NCBI RefSeq assembly: GCF_000427805.1
Contig: NZ_KE386592.1
Location: 1-32,038 of the forward strand
DNA length: 32,038 bases
Source: Budvicia aquatica DSM 5075 = ATCC 35567
GTDB taxonomy: Bacteria; Pseudomonadota; Gammaproteobacteria; Enterobacterales; Enterobacteriaceae
Direction: 5' to 3'
Below are positions 1 through 9,386 of this stretch, piece after piece. The translations under genes were made by a program, and so were the position numbers. The first letter of the stretch is position 1; every line of letters begins with the position of its first letter. Below the pieces are notes generated by a model, which was not told the origin of the DNA, did not search any database, and saw nothing but the letters and a program-made list of their open reading frames with translations.

Positions 1-51
1 CGTAATGCCGATCAGTTAAGGATCGGTTGACCGATCCAGTGGATGTGTAAG

Positions 52-85
52 AATCCGGAAATGCTCATCGTTTCCGGATTTTTTT
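52..85 (+). terminator. Hairpin and T-tract at the IS4 left end, ahead of the transposase start
   Basis: A perfect 10 bp stem (52-61 pairs with 71-80, core TCCGGA) with a 9-base loop is followed by seven T residues (79-85), directly before the transposase ATG at 86. It has the form of an intrinsic terminator. In the IS4/IS10/IS50 group, comparable structures limit transposase expression from transcripts entering from outside. That role is inferred here from position. Confidence 0.75.
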
Positions 86-1402
86 ATGCTTCTCAGTCAG
101 GCTCTTGATATCGTCCATAAATTTACTCCGCAGGAGTTCTCTGCGCTTTCTGAACTGCTTTCACCTGAACTTATTGATGAATGCCTTGCTGATACTGGCG
201 TCGTCACCCTACGCAAACGTCGTCTCTCTATGGAAATGATGGTCTGGGCTGTGACCGGTATGGCGCTGTTTCGTTCCCACTCGATGACTCAGCTCGTCTC
301 ACATTTAGATATTCTTCTGCCGGGGAAAAGGCCTTTTGTCGCCCCCAGCGCTGTCGTTCAGGCTCGCCAACGACTCGGAGAAGATGCGATGCGCCTGATG
401 TTCGAAAAAACACAGCAGTTATGGTTCGAAAAAACACCCCTGTCACACTGGAATGGACTGACATTAATGGCCGTGGACGGCACGATATGGCGAACGCCAG
501 ATACCCCCGAAAATGACGCTGCTTTCGGACGTACAGCTAATGTGACTCAATGTTCCGAGTGGCCGCAGGTGCGTATGGTCTGCCAGATGGAAGTGACCAG
601 CCATTTGCTATCAGCCGTTGCCTTTACCAGTGTATCTGAAAGCGGTGAAGCTGACCTTGCGGCACAGCTTGTAGAAAAAACTCCCGACCATTCACTGACC
701 TTTTTTGATAAAGGCTTTTATGCTTTGGGCCTGCTGCACTACTGGCAGTCGACAGGAACCGAAAGACACTGGATGCTCCCGTTGCGTAAAGGTGCGCAAT
801 ATCAGGTTGTTCGAAAAATAGGGAGCGGACAGGCTCTGGTAGAGCTACGGCTGTCCCCCCAATCGAAAAAGAAATGGTCAGGTGCACCGGATACGTTAAC
901 GGCAAGGCTAATCAGTAAGGAAGTCAAAGGTAAAACAGTGCAAATACTGACGTCAATGTGCGACCCGCTCAGATACCCGAAAGCGGATATCGTGGAGTTG
1001 TACAGTCATCGCTGGGAAATAGAACATGGGTTCAGGGAGATGAAGCAGCATCTGTTGAACAATGAACTGACGCTGAGGAGTAAAAAACCGGCACTGATAC
1101 GTCAAGAGCTGTGGGGAGTGGTACTGGCCTACAATCTATTGCGGTTCATGATGGCGCAGATGGCGTACAGTCTGAAAGGTATCGAACCGTATCAGATGAG
1201 TTTTAAGCAATCCGCGCTGTATCTGAGAAGTCAGTTGAGCCTATTACCCGGAGTAGCACCGGGGAAATTACCCCGAATAATGGAAGAGATACTGGATATG
1301 GCCTCCAGCTTCGTGCTGCCGGACAGACGAGAGAGACACTATCCGAGAGCGGTAAAAAAGAGGCCGCAACGCTATCCGTTACGGCCACATTCAAAATCTT
1401 AA
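86..1402 (+). CDS. IS4 family transposase
   Basis: DDE transposase of 438 residues that cuts and pastes the surrounding element. It is strongly similar along its whole length to the E. coli IS4 transposase InsG (442 residues), sharing TLRKRR near residue 41, the [17 protein letters not shown] block, and the SHRWEIE...REMK block. Catalytic acidic residues are visible as the Asp of AVDGTIW (about residue 130), the Asp of FDKGFY (about 208), and the Glu of the Y-R-E-K signature in [15 protein letters not shown] (about 313). The ATG at 86 gives an N-terminus aligning with InsG. No good Shine-Dalgarno sequence precedes it because the hairpin at 52-80 occupies that space, consistent with weak translation. 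No frameshift or stop interrupts it. Confidence 0.95.
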   Translation: MLLSQALDIVHKFTPQEFSALSELLSPELIDECLADTGVVTLRKRRLSMEMMVWAVTGMALFRSHSMTQLVSHLDILLPGKRPFVAPSAVVQARQRLGEDAMRLMFEKTQQLWFEKTPLSHWNGLTLMAVDGTIWRTPDTPENDAAFGRTANVTQCSEWPQVRMVCQMEVTSHLLSAVAFTSVSESGEADLAAQLVEKTPDHSLTFFDKGFYALGLLHYWQSTGTERHWMLPLRKGAQYQVVRKIGSGQALVELRLSPQSKKKWSGAPDTLTARLISKEVKGKTVQILTSMCDPLRYPKADIVELYSHRWEIEHGFREMKQHLLNNELTLRSKKPALIRQELWGVVLAYNLLRFMMAQMAYSLKGIEPYQMSFKQSALYLRSQLSLLPGVAPGKLPRIMEEILDMASSFVLPDRRERHYPRAVKKRPQRYPLRPHSKS

Positions 1403-1415
1403 CTGACAAGCATTA

Positions 1416-1437
1416 CGTCCGAAGACGTGGTTTTTTT
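1416..1437. terminator. Remnant of the terminator interrupted by IS4
   Basis: CGTC-CGAA-GACG is a stem with a four-base loop, followed on the plus strand by TGG and seven T. On the minus strand the loop is UUCG closed by C-G, a very stable tetraloop, preceded by an A-run. It lies 39 bp beyond the stop codon of the minus-strand transporter gene and was probably its (perhaps bidirectional) terminator, with an original stem extended by CCA/TGG. The same 12 bases form the inferred IS4 target duplication, so the insertion went into the hairpin and removed the U-tract on the transporter's side. Confidence 0.6.
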
Positions 1438-1476
1438 ATATCTATCAATGTTCAGCTATTCACAAATATAAGCTTT

Positions 1477-2406
1477 CTATTTACCACTCTCGGCGCTCTT
1501 AGCCGGTTTTCCTTGCCAGTAACCGGCAAGTAGTGAACCAGATAAATTATGCCACACCGAGAACAGCGCTCCCGGCAGAGCGGCCATTGCACCAAAGTAT
1601 TGAGCGCCCAAGGTGGCGGCTAAGCCGGAGTTTTGCATGCCCACTTCAATTGCCAGCGTCCGGCAGGTTGACTCATCAAAGCCACATAACCGTCCACCCC
1701 AATACCCGCCAAGCAGACCAATGCCGTTATGTAAAATAACGGCAATAGCAACCATAAAGCCCACGGAGGCAATATGACTTTGGCTATTGGCTACCACAGC
1801 GCTAATAATCGCGAGTATGCAGATCATTGAAAGCGCAGGAAGGATAGGTTCAATACGCTTTACAGCGTTGGTAAACAGATGATGAACAACTAAGCCTGCA
1901 CCGATAGGAATAATCACTATCTGCAAAATTGAACGTAGCATACCTAAGACATCAACGGTAATTGACGCATCAACATACAACAAGGTTAAAAGTGGAGTAG
2001 CGAAAACGCCAACCAGCGTTGAGACTGATGAAATAGTCACTGAAAGAGCGACGTCGCCGCCAGCCAGATAGATCATTACGTTTGAGGCAGTTCCGCTCGC
2101 TACGCTACCAACTAATATCATGCCTACGGCAAGGTCGGCAGGCATATCAAATGACTTAGCCAGCGCCCATGCGGCCAGAGGCATTACTAAATAATGAATC
2201 AGAGTACAAGCAATAACCGGAGCCGGACGTGTGGCAATTCGTTTAAAATCGCTGACTCTCAGTGTCACACCCATGGTAAACATAATCAGCATTAGCAGGT
2301 AGCTAATATAGGGAGCAATACCGGTAAATGTGGTTGGTGTGTAATAGGCCGTTATGGATAGTAGCAATGCCCATAATGGAAATAACCGAGTGATTTTGGC
2401 TAGCAT
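1477..2406 (-). CDS. Bile acid:sodium symporter (BASS) family transporter, PanS/YocS-like
   Basis: A 309-residue inner-membrane transporter with about nine or ten hydrophobic segments and a very short N-terminus. Family marks include [14 protein letters not shown] near residue 40, [12 protein letters not shown] near 100, and the C-terminal [14 protein letters not shown] segment typical of BASS proteins, which use a sodium gradient. The closest recognised relatives are YocS/PanS-type proteins; PanS of Salmonella moves pantoate/ketopantoate. That substrate is inference here, as no neighbour belongs to coenzyme A synthesis. The ATG at 2406 has an AAAAGGA about 12 bases upstream. The gene runs towards the IS4 element, which has disrupted the likely terminator beyond its 3' end. 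Confidence 0.88.
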   Translation of the reverse strand: MLAKITRLFPLWALLLSITAYYTPTTFTGIAPYISYLLMLIMFTMGVTLRVSDFKRIATRPAPVIACTLIHYLVMPLAAWALAKSFDMPADLAVGMILVGSVASGTASNVMIYLAGGDVALSVTISSVSTLVGVFATPLLTLLYVDASITVDVLGMLRSILQIVIIPIGAGLVVHHLFTNAVKRIEPILPALSMICILAIISAVVANSQSHIASVGFMVAIAVILHNGIGLLGGYWGGRLCGFDESTCRTLAIEVGMQNSGLAATLGAQYFGAMAALPGALFSVWHNLSGSLLAGYWQGKPAKSAESGK

Positions 2407-2528
2407 GTCGTGTTGTGTCCTTTTATATATCTATTCGTCCTGAACGACCAAACGGAATTAGATATTTTTATTTGTCATATTGTTATGGGTGAAACTGAAT
2501 AATTGGCAACGCATAATAGAGTGATGGT

Positions 2529-2570
2529 AAAAATAAAAAACTGGCGGACAACGAAAATATTGCCCACCAG
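2529..2570 (-). terminator. Intrinsic terminator of lysC
   Basis: Read on the minus strand, CTGGTGGGCAA (2570-2560) pairs with TTGTCCGCCAG (2551-2541) in an 11 bp stem with two G-U pairs and an 8-base loop, followed by TTTTTTATTTTT. It lies 26 bp past the lysC stop codon and ahead of the transporter promoter region. Confidence 0.88.
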
Positions 2571-2595
2571 CATTAATAAAACGGACTAAATTATC

Positions 2596-3945
2596 TTATT
2601 CAAATAAATTGTGATGCAAGGTTTTAACGACGTGTTCCGCATCATCTCCCGGGACTAGCAGGCAAAGGTTATGACTGCTGGCTCCGTACGAAATCATTCG
2701 AATATTGAATGGTTCCAGTACGCCGAAAACCTCTTTACCAACGCCGCGTGCCTGCGCCAGCTGATTACCAATCAGGGCAACCAGTGCCAGATTTTCTTCA
2801 ACTTCAACTCGGCAAAGTGCAGAGAGTTCAGTCAGTAACGAGGTGGTTAACAAACTGGCACCACAGGTTGATGAGCCTGCGGTATCCAGCGTTAAAGCAA
2901 TACTGACCTCAGACGTAGTAATCAAGTCTACAGAGATATTGTGGTTAGCCAGGATATTAAAAATCTCTGCCAGAAAACCACGTGCATGAAGCATATTCAA
3001 GCTGTGCAAGGTAAGTAAGGTTTGCTTACGGCGTAAAGCCAGTGCGCGAAACAGCGGCGGCTGGCTGGTTTTATTACAGACTAATGTGCCACCGGCGGCT
3101 ACATCCTTACTCGAACCGACAAATACCGGAATATCACTGCGTACAGCCGGTAACAGGGTTGCCGGGTGCAAAATTTTTGCCCCAAAGGTTGCCATTTCAG
3201 CAGCTTCTTCAAAACCAATCTCATCAATGCGTTTAGCGGCAGGTACGACGCGCGGATCGGTGGTGTAAATGCCGGGCACATCCGTCCAGATATCAACGCG
3301 TTTTGCCCCTAATGCTTCGGCAAGCAAGGCAGCCGTGTAGTCACTACCACCCCGACCTAAGGTGGTTGTCCGGCCTTTTTCTTCGCTGCCGATAAAGCCC
3401 TGAGTAATGATTAATGTCTTTTCCAAACGTGGTTTAAGGTGCTGATTGCAGAGGTCTGACAGTGCCTGAACATTAGGTTCGGCTTTGCCAAAACGATCGT
3501 TGGTAATCATGACCTTACGAACGTCGAACCATTCTGCATTTACATTTCTGCTTCTGAGTAATTCAACAAACAGCAGGGTTGACATTAATTCGCCGTGGCT
3601 GACCAGTTCATCAGTCAGTGCCGCTGATGTGGCTAAACTGGCCGCTTCAGAAAGGGTCGTGATGTTCTCCAGAATACGGTCGATCTCTTCATGCACGACC
3701 TGAGAACCGGGGATCTTATCCAGAATTTTGTACTGAATATTGCGAATTTGCTCGATCTTATCGGTGCGATCGGCCGGGCTACACCCTTCGGCTAAAGCGA
3801 CTAATAGGTTAGTCACACCGGCAGACGCGGAGAGAACTACCACTTTAACATCAGGATTGGAGAGAACAACATCAGCAGAGCTATTCATGGCGACGCTGTC
3901 AGCAACGCTGGTTCCGCCAAACTTTGCGATAACTGTTTGAGACAT
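2596..3945 (-). CDS. lysC: Lysine-sensitive aspartokinase III
   Basis: Phosphorylates aspartate with ATP, the first step to lysine, threonine, methionine and diaminopimelate; this isozyme is inhibited by lysine. The 449 residues equal the length of E. coli LysC and align throughout. The kinase domain has the nucleotide motif KFGGTSVAD (residues 8-16), TQGFIGS and TTLGRGGSDYTA near 200, and DVPGIYTTDPR near 240. From about residue 310 there are two ACT domains (TLHSLNMLHARGFLAEIF, SVDLITTSEVS, VALIGNQLAQARGVGKEVF), which bind lysine. The ATG follows TGACACGAGG, the same Shine-Dalgarno context as in E. coli but with a spacer of about 12 bases. Expression is expected to be controlled by the lysine riboswitch immediately upstream. 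Confidence 0.98.
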   Translation of the reverse strand: MSQTVIAKFGGTSVADSVAMNSSADVVLSNPDVKVVVLSASAGVTNLLVALAEGCSPADRTDKIEQIRNIQYKILDKIPGSQVVHEEIDRILENITTLSEAASLATSAALTDELVSHGELMSTLLFVELLRSRNVNAEWFDVRKVMITNDRFGKAEPNVQALSDLCNQHLKPRLEKTLIITQGFIGSEEKGRTTTLGRGGSDYTAALLAEALGAKRVDIWTDVPGIYTTDPRVVPAAKRIDEIGFEEAAEMATFGAKILHPATLLPAVRSDIPVFVGSSKDVAAGGTLVCNKTSQPPLFRALALRRKQTLLTLHSLNMLHARGFLAEIFNILANHNISVDLITTSEVSIALTLDTAGSSTCGASLLTTSLLTELSALCRVEVEENLALVALIGNQLAQARGVGKEVFGVLEPFNIRMISYGASSHNLCLLVPGDDAEHVVKTLHHNLFE

Positions 3946-4062
3946 AATAAAATAATTCCTCGTGTCAGGGGGGCTAAGTATTGCCCTTAAAATTAATCAG
4001 CCTTGGCACAAAGGAAGCGCGGTAAACAGGGAGCAGGCGTAGGTGAGACACACTACGATACA

Positions 4063-4350
4063 CCCAGAAGCGCCCCACCTTGCTTATACCCATATGGAAA
4101 TTTATTGGGTATAGAGTCTATCTATGTGTGCTAGGCGAGGTAAACCGCGCTGATAACGCCACTTGATAAACTCTGATTCTCACAATATGTCTGTGAGTCA
4201 CATTGGTGACAACCCAAGGGATTCAGCCCTTGTGGTCGACAATATCCTTATCCGGACAGAATATTGCCTCGGCGTCGCATCCCCTTAAATGACTTCTTAG
4301 GATCCCGGTTCCTCAGACATTCTACCTGAGCGACGCGCCTCTTCTGGCTT
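4063..4350 (-). promoter_or_regulatory. Lysine riboswitch (L-box) in the lysC leader
   Basis: The minus-strand leader follows the E. coli lysC riboswitch. P1 5' strand GCCAGAAG with the conserved AGAGGCGCG lies at about 4348-4334. P2 is closed by GCGTCGC/GCGACGC (about 4337 and 4271) and contains GAGGAACCGGGATC. P3 is GCAATATTC...GGATATTG (4264-4240). P4 has AAGGGCTGAATCCCTTGGG (4231-4213) followed by TTGTCACC. P1 closes with CTTCTGGGT (4070-4062). Compared with E. coli the P5 arm is much longer: about 130 bases lie between CACC and GGTG instead of about 40. The region down to 3946 is the expression platform and ends at the lysC ribosome-binding site. Confidence 0.92.
4085..4113. repeat. Small palindrome inside the riboswitch P5 arm, possibly an ERIC remnant
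   Basis: A 29-base sequence has perfect 8-base inverted ends, TATACCCA and TGGGTATA, around a short AT-rich centre. The ends match the terminal bases of ERIC elements (TATACCC...GGGTATA), two copies of which occur elsewhere in this window, so an internally deleted ERIC-like relic is plausible. This is inference: the interior is too short to prove descent. It forms a hairpin on either strand and accounts for part of the enlarged P5 arm. Confidence 0.45.
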
Positions 4351-4378
4351 ATGTACAAGATACATAAGTAGGCTTTTA

Positions 4379-4407
4379 GAAATAGCGGGTTATCGACTGA
4401 CTGTCAA
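4379..4407 (-). promoter_or_regulatory. Probable lysC promoter
   Basis: On the minus strand a perfect -35 TTGACA (4407-4402) is separated by 17 bases from TATTTC (4384-4379), a moderate -10. Transcription would start near 4372, just ahead of an 8 bp hairpin (CTTATGTA/TACATAAG, 4369-4349) and the riboswitch P1 strand. From here to the end of the next gene at 4687 I see no gene or other clear signal. Confidence 0.6.
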
Positions 4408-4686
4408 TCAGGTTTATCCGTTTGTTTTTTATTTCTTTAACCGGCAATCGGTGGTTTGCATGGTTCTTCCTCGAATGGGAAGGGAAAAGATTTATTGCCA
4501 TCATATTTTTCGATATTAGACGCTGAGTTTAGGGCGCTTTCTATTATAAATATTTTTTAAGTTTTCAAATGCCAGAGATAGATAAATAGAATAAAGGCCA
4601 ACATAAACCGCTTTGATAATACTAAGCGATATCAGTCAGCCTTTAAGCTCAACGCTTAAAATCGATAGTCTGATCTAAATATTGGA

Positions 4687-5322
4687 TTAACGCGCAACGG
4701 CGGTAAAACGTTGACGAATATGTTGACCCTGTTCGATTTCATCCACCATCGCAGTGGCGTAATCGGCATAGCCGATGGTACTTTCGCCTGCTGAATTGAT
4801 CAGCAAGCGGTCTTTGCCCAGCGTGTAGCTGCCGGTGCGTGGTGCATCGGGAATAAACATGGCTGACGGGCTGAAATAGGTCCAGTTAACATCATTACGT
4901 GTTTTTAGCGCTAAATATGCATCACGCATATTGGATGCGGTCGGTTTATAAGCATCCGGGAAGTCAGGTGTATCAATAACCTGTAGGGTAAGTTGTTCAT
5001 CGACATACAGGCTACCTGCGCCACCAACCACCAGTAATCTGGTTTGTTGATTACCTGAGAGAATATCTGCCAGATGGGCCAATGACGTTTGGTGGTCCTT
5101 TTCATGGCCGGGTGATGCACTAAAAGCATCCACTACGGCATCAAAAGGGGCTAAATCTGCCGCGGTTAAATCGAACAGATCCTTTTCCAGCACGCTGACA
5201 GACTTATCGGTAATTTTACCGGCCGTTCTGACAATGGCGGTAACGGTATGGCCACGCTGAAGGGCTTCCGCCATAATTTTCTGACCGGATTTACCACTGG
5301 CTCCAATAATTGCAATATTCAT
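4687..5322 (-). CDS. NAD(P)-binding flavin-reductase-like protein (COG2910/NmrA-like)
   Basis: A 211-residue cytoplasmic protein with an atypical short-chain dehydrogenase (NmrA-like) fold. The Rossmann dinucleotide motif GASGKSGQ is at residues 7-14; the following strand ends VTAIVRTAGK, and VVDAFSA near residue 64 and LLVVGGAGSLYV near 96 mark later strands. There is no classical YxxxK pair, as usual for putative NADH-flavin reductases of this group. The substrate is unknown. It follows the secreted SnoaL-like gene with a 46 bp gap and its own AGGAGAGA ribosome-binding site, so the two probably form one operon, divergent from the LysR gene. The cassette is absent from this position in E. 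coli. Confidence 0.82.
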   Translation of the reverse strand: MNIAIIGASGKSGQKIMAEALQRGHTVTAIVRTAGKITDKSVSVLEKDLFDLTAADLAPFDAVVDAFSASPGHEKDHQTSLAHLADILSGNQQTRLLVVGGAGSLYVDEQLTLQVIDTPDFPDAYKPTASNMRDAYLALKTRNDVNWTYFSPSAMFIPDAPRTGSYTLGKDRLLINSAGESTIGYADYATAMVDEIEQGQHIRQRFTAVAR

Positions 5323-5368
5323 TCTAGTCTCTCCTGATTCATTTAATTTTTGAAATTGGCTAACTGTT

Positions 5369-5815
5369 TCAGAACATACCGTTATGGTTGGCAGACTGCT
5401 GTGGGATTGATTGAATCACATCCCAATGTTCTACAATTTTTCCATCTTCAAGTTTGAAAATATCAATCACAGCCTGACCACTATCACCGGGAAGTAAGGT
5501 ACTCTTTACGTGCAGAATGACGTAGTCACCGTCGGTAAATACCTGCTTAATCTCGCTGTGTGATTGGGGTTGGTTAGTCTTCAAGTAGTTAACATAGTTC
5601 TTAAATCCGTCAACGCCGTCTTGGGCATTTGGATTATGCTGAACATAGTTTTTACCCAAATATTTAGCTGCGGACTCACCGTCTTTTTGGTTAATACCGG
5701 TCTGGTAAAAATCAATCACAGTTTGCTTATTTATCTGTTGTTGGCTTTGAGTCTCGGCGTGAGCTGCAACGGAAAAGATTAATAACAGCCCACTAAACAA
5801 TAGGTTAAATTTCAT
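5369..5815 (-). CDS. Secreted SnoaL-like (NTF2-fold) protein
   Basis: A 148-residue protein with a clear signal peptide: MKFN, then a hydrophobic stretch LLFSGLLLIFSVA and a cleavage site AHA-ET. The mature part has the SnoaL/NTF2-like pattern: an N-terminal helix with VIDFYQTGINQKDGESAAKYLG, YVQHNPNAQDGVDGFKNYV, then strands DGDYVILHVKS and VIDIFKLEDGKIVEHWDVIQ. Relatives are small cone-shaped barrels, often annotated as predicted aldol-condensation enzymes or of unknown function; the signal peptide places this one in the periplasm. The ATG at 5815 is preferred over an upstream in-frame TTG at 5827 because GGGG lies six bases before it. Likely first gene of the operon with the flavin-reductase-like gene. 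Confidence 0.8.
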   Translation of the reverse strand: MKFNLLFSGLLLIFSVAAHAETQSQQQINKQTVIDFYQTGINQKDGESAAKYLGKNYVQHNPNAQDGVDGFKNYVNYLKTNQPQSHSEIKQVFTDGDYVILHVKSTLLPGDSGQAVIDIFKLEDGKIVEHWDVIQSIPQQSANHNGMF

Positions 5816-5865
5816 GTTAATCCCCAATCGGTAATGTGTATCTATGGGGCTACTGTAATCACTTT

Positions 5866-5883
5866 CTATTGTTTTAAATATAG
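5866..5883. promoter_or_regulatory. Candidate LysR-type operator in the divergent intergenic region
   Basis: CTAT-N10-ATAG is an imperfect dyad containing a T-N11-A core, lying midway between the divergent starts at 5815 and 5927. LysR regulators commonly bind such sites between their own gene and the divergent target operon. The match is short and the region is AT-rich. Confidence 0.3.
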
Positions 5884-5926
5884 GGTATTTAATAACAAAC
5901 TGTTGCAGAAAATGAGCGAATAATAA

Positions 5927-6835
5927 ATGGACAAGCTAAGTGCCATGCAGGTGTTTGTGGAAACGGTAGAGCGGGGTAGCTTAACTGCGGCGGCAGATCG
6001 TTTAGGGCTGTCCAGAGCAAAAGCATCACGCCACTTAGCCGAATTAGAACGGTGGCTGGGAACCCGATTATTGCATCGTTCTACCCGCAGCTTGAGTTTG
6101 ACTTCTGCGGGTGAATTAGCGTTAGTCGATTGTCGGCAAATGCTTCAGGTTCAGGAAAAGATGCTGGCAACTAAGCATGAGAACGCTTCCGAGCCCAAAG
6201 GGGCTTTACGGATTACCTGTAGCCAAGCGTTTAGCCAAGCCTACTTAGCGAATGTGATCGCTGAGTATGCATTGCGTTATCCACTGGTGAGCATTGATGT
6301 GCAATTGCTTGAACGGCACGTCAATCTGGTAGATGAGCGTATTGATTTGGCTATTCGAATTACCAACACGCTTGAACCAGGTATCATTGCCCGCCCTTTA
6401 GCGAGGTGCCCGTCGTTAGTTTGCGCATCGCCTCATTATCTAAACCTTCATGGGCGGCCGCAGACGCCAGAAGAACTGACCTCTCATTCTTGCCTGACTC
6501 ACGCTAAGTTTGGTACTCATTCATGGGTGTTTAACTATCTCAACGATAGCCAAAAAGAAATTCGTATTCCGATAAAATCCCGTATCTGTGCCAATGAAGC
6601 GATGGTACTAAAGCAGGCGGCACTTGCCGGTGTCGGTATTACCGTTCTACCGGTTTATTTTGCTAAAACTGAGATTGCAGAAGGCAAACTGGAAGCGATT
6701 TTGACTGATTATACGCTTGAGGAGATGTCTATTTATGCCATTTACACTTCGCGTAACCATATGTCAGCAGCGTTGCGTGCCTTATTAGATTATTTAGATA
6801 GTCGTTTTAAAACCGATGAATTTTGGAAACTATAG
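5927..6835 (+). CDS. LysR family transcriptional regulator
   Basis: A 302-residue DNA-binding regulator. The N-terminal winged helix-turn-helix covers about residues 1-60: MDKLSAMQVFVETVERGSL, then AAADRLGLSRAKASRHLAELE and LHRSTRSLSLTSAG. The remainder is the periplasmic-binding-like effector domain (GALRITCSQAFSQAYLANVI near 92, DLAIRI near 143, LAGVGITVLPVYFA near 230). The sequence type resembles the CrgA/DmlR-like group often found next to oxidoreductase genes. It is transcribed away from the SnoaL/flavin-reductase operon with 111 bp between the starts, the usual arrangement for a regulator and its target. The inducer is unknown. Confidence 0.9.
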   Translation: MDKLSAMQVFVETVERGSLTAAADRLGLSRAKASRHLAELERWLGTRLLHRSTRSLSLTSAGELALVDCRQMLQVQEKMLATKHENASEPKGALRITCSQAFSQAYLANVIAEYALRYPLVSIDVQLLERHVNLVDERIDLAIRITNTLEPGIIARPLARCPSLVCASPHYLNLHGRPQTPEELTSHSCLTHAKFGTHSWVFNYLNDSQKEIRIPIKSRICANEAMVLKQAALAGVGITVLPVYFAKTEIAEGKLEAILTDYTLEEMSIYAIYTSRNHMSAALRALLDYLDSRFKTDEFWKL

Positions 6836-6934
6836 CCTGAATCTAAGTTAAATCATGCTGAGTATTCCATACTGAGAGCATGGTAATTAAATATTAGATG
6901 ACCGCGTGTGATATCAAGAGATGGAAAGCTGAAT

Positions 6935-6956
6935 AAAAGTGATCTCAATCACATGT
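6935..6956. promoter_or_regulatory. Putative CRP-type site upstream of pgi
   Basis: AGTGA-N6-TCACA matches 9 of 10 core bases of the cAMP-CRP consensus TGTGA-N6-TCACA. It lies about 60 bp before the pgi start. Two -10-like sequences follow: TACAAT at 6965-6970 and TTATCT at 6975-6980. With the second, the dyad centre would sit near -41.5, the class II activator position. FNR-like binding is not excluded. Confidence 0.5.
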
Positions 6957-6958
6957 GA

Positions 6959-8656
<1,698 letters not shown>

Positions 8657-8691
8657 ACCCATTATCTTCCAAGTTGTAGATAGGTTGTCTG

Positions 8692-8715
8692 CCCCAGTTA
8701 CTTAGGTCGCTGGGG
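8692..8715 (+). terminator. Possible weak terminator hairpin after pgi
   Basis: CCCCAG (8692-8697) pairs with CTGGGG (8710-8715) around a 12-base loop, 35 bp past the pgi stop. The following bases (GATTGGTGTCTTT) are only moderately T-rich, so termination may be inefficient. Confidence 0.35.
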
Positions 8716-8829
8716 GATTGGTGTCTTTGCAGCCTTTCTGCAGCTTGAACTATTTTGAGTATAATCGTTTGATACCAGTATTGTGGGGGATCTTCCTCAC
8801 ATTGCTGGCAATGTAATATGAGAGTAATT

Positions 8830-9237
8830 ATGCAGAATTTACAGCGTTCAACGATGGTAGCCCGTATTTTGCAAACCATTCTGAACTTCGGATTGCTTTT
8901 ACTGGCAGTGATTCTGATTGTCTTCTTAGGAAAAGAGACCTATGCATTAATACAGGTTTTGTTTATCAATACGGAACAATCTTCAACCTATCTGTTGATC
9001 GAAGGTATTGTTATTTACTTCCTGTACTTTGAGTTTATTGCTCTTATTATTAAGTACTTTCAGTCAGGTTACCATTTCCCGTTACGCTACTTTATCTATA
9101 TCGGCATCACGGCAATCATCCGTTTAATTATTGTCGACCATAAAGATCCGATGGATACGCTGGTCTATTCCGGTGCGATATTAATTTTGGTTGTTGCTCT
9201 TTATCTGGCAAATACCGACCGGCTTAAGCGGGAGTAG
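8830..9237 (+). CDS. psiE: Phosphate-starvation-inducible protein PsiE
   Basis: A 135-residue inner-membrane protein, close to the 136 of E. coli PsiE, with four hydrophobic segments (about 12-35, 53-75, 87-105, 112-127). Conserved blocks include [32 protein letters not shown] near residue 64, [26 protein letters not shown] and the C-terminal DRLKRE. Its molecular role is not known; in E. coli expression rises on phosphate limitation through PhoB and responds to CRP. The ATG at 8830 is chosen over the one at 8818 because GAGAG lies just before it and the length then fits. A TATAAT at 8760-8765 is a likely -10. Confidence 0.93.
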   Translation: MQNLQRSTMVARILQTILNFGLLLLAVILIVFLGKETYALIQVLFINTEQSSTYLLIEGIVIYFLYFEFIALIIKYFQSGYHFPLRYFIYIGITAIIRLIIVDHKDPMDTLVYSGAILILVVALYLANTDRLKRE

Positions 9238-9386
9238 TTAGCTTCTGCCATTTTATTGATGCTTTGTTATAAAATAGTTCCCGGATTGAAACCTTCGGTG
9301 TCGGTTAGGTCGTATTTTACGGTACAATGGCCGCCGGTTTTATCACAGTGACTTACGACCAATGTTGATTATATTAGGGTGTGACT

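Larger units (their letters stand above)
3..1415 (+). mobile_element. IS4-type insertion sequence, complete
   Basis: A complete element about 1.41 kb long, close to the 1.43 kb of E. coli IS4. The left end starts TAATGCCGATCAGTTAAG and the right end, read inwards on the other strand, starts TAATGCTTGTCAGTTAAG; 15 of 18 terminal bases match. One transposase gene fills it. IS4 makes 11-13 bp target duplications: the right flank 1416-1427 is CGTCCGAAGACG, and the only two left-flank bases in the window are CG, the last two of that 12-mer, so a 12 bp duplication fits but cannot be fully checked. The element appears intact and potentially active. Confidence 0.93.

Noticed and set aside
4629-4660. 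Inverted repeat AAGC-TCAAC-GCTT downstream of the flavin-reductase-like gene
   Set aside because: A short stem without a U-tract on the relevant minus strand; not enough to call a terminator.
6854-6880. Stem-loop ATGCT-G-AGTA / TACT-GAG-AGCAT after the LysR gene
   Set aside because: The stem is interrupted and no T-run follows, so I do not call it a terminator.
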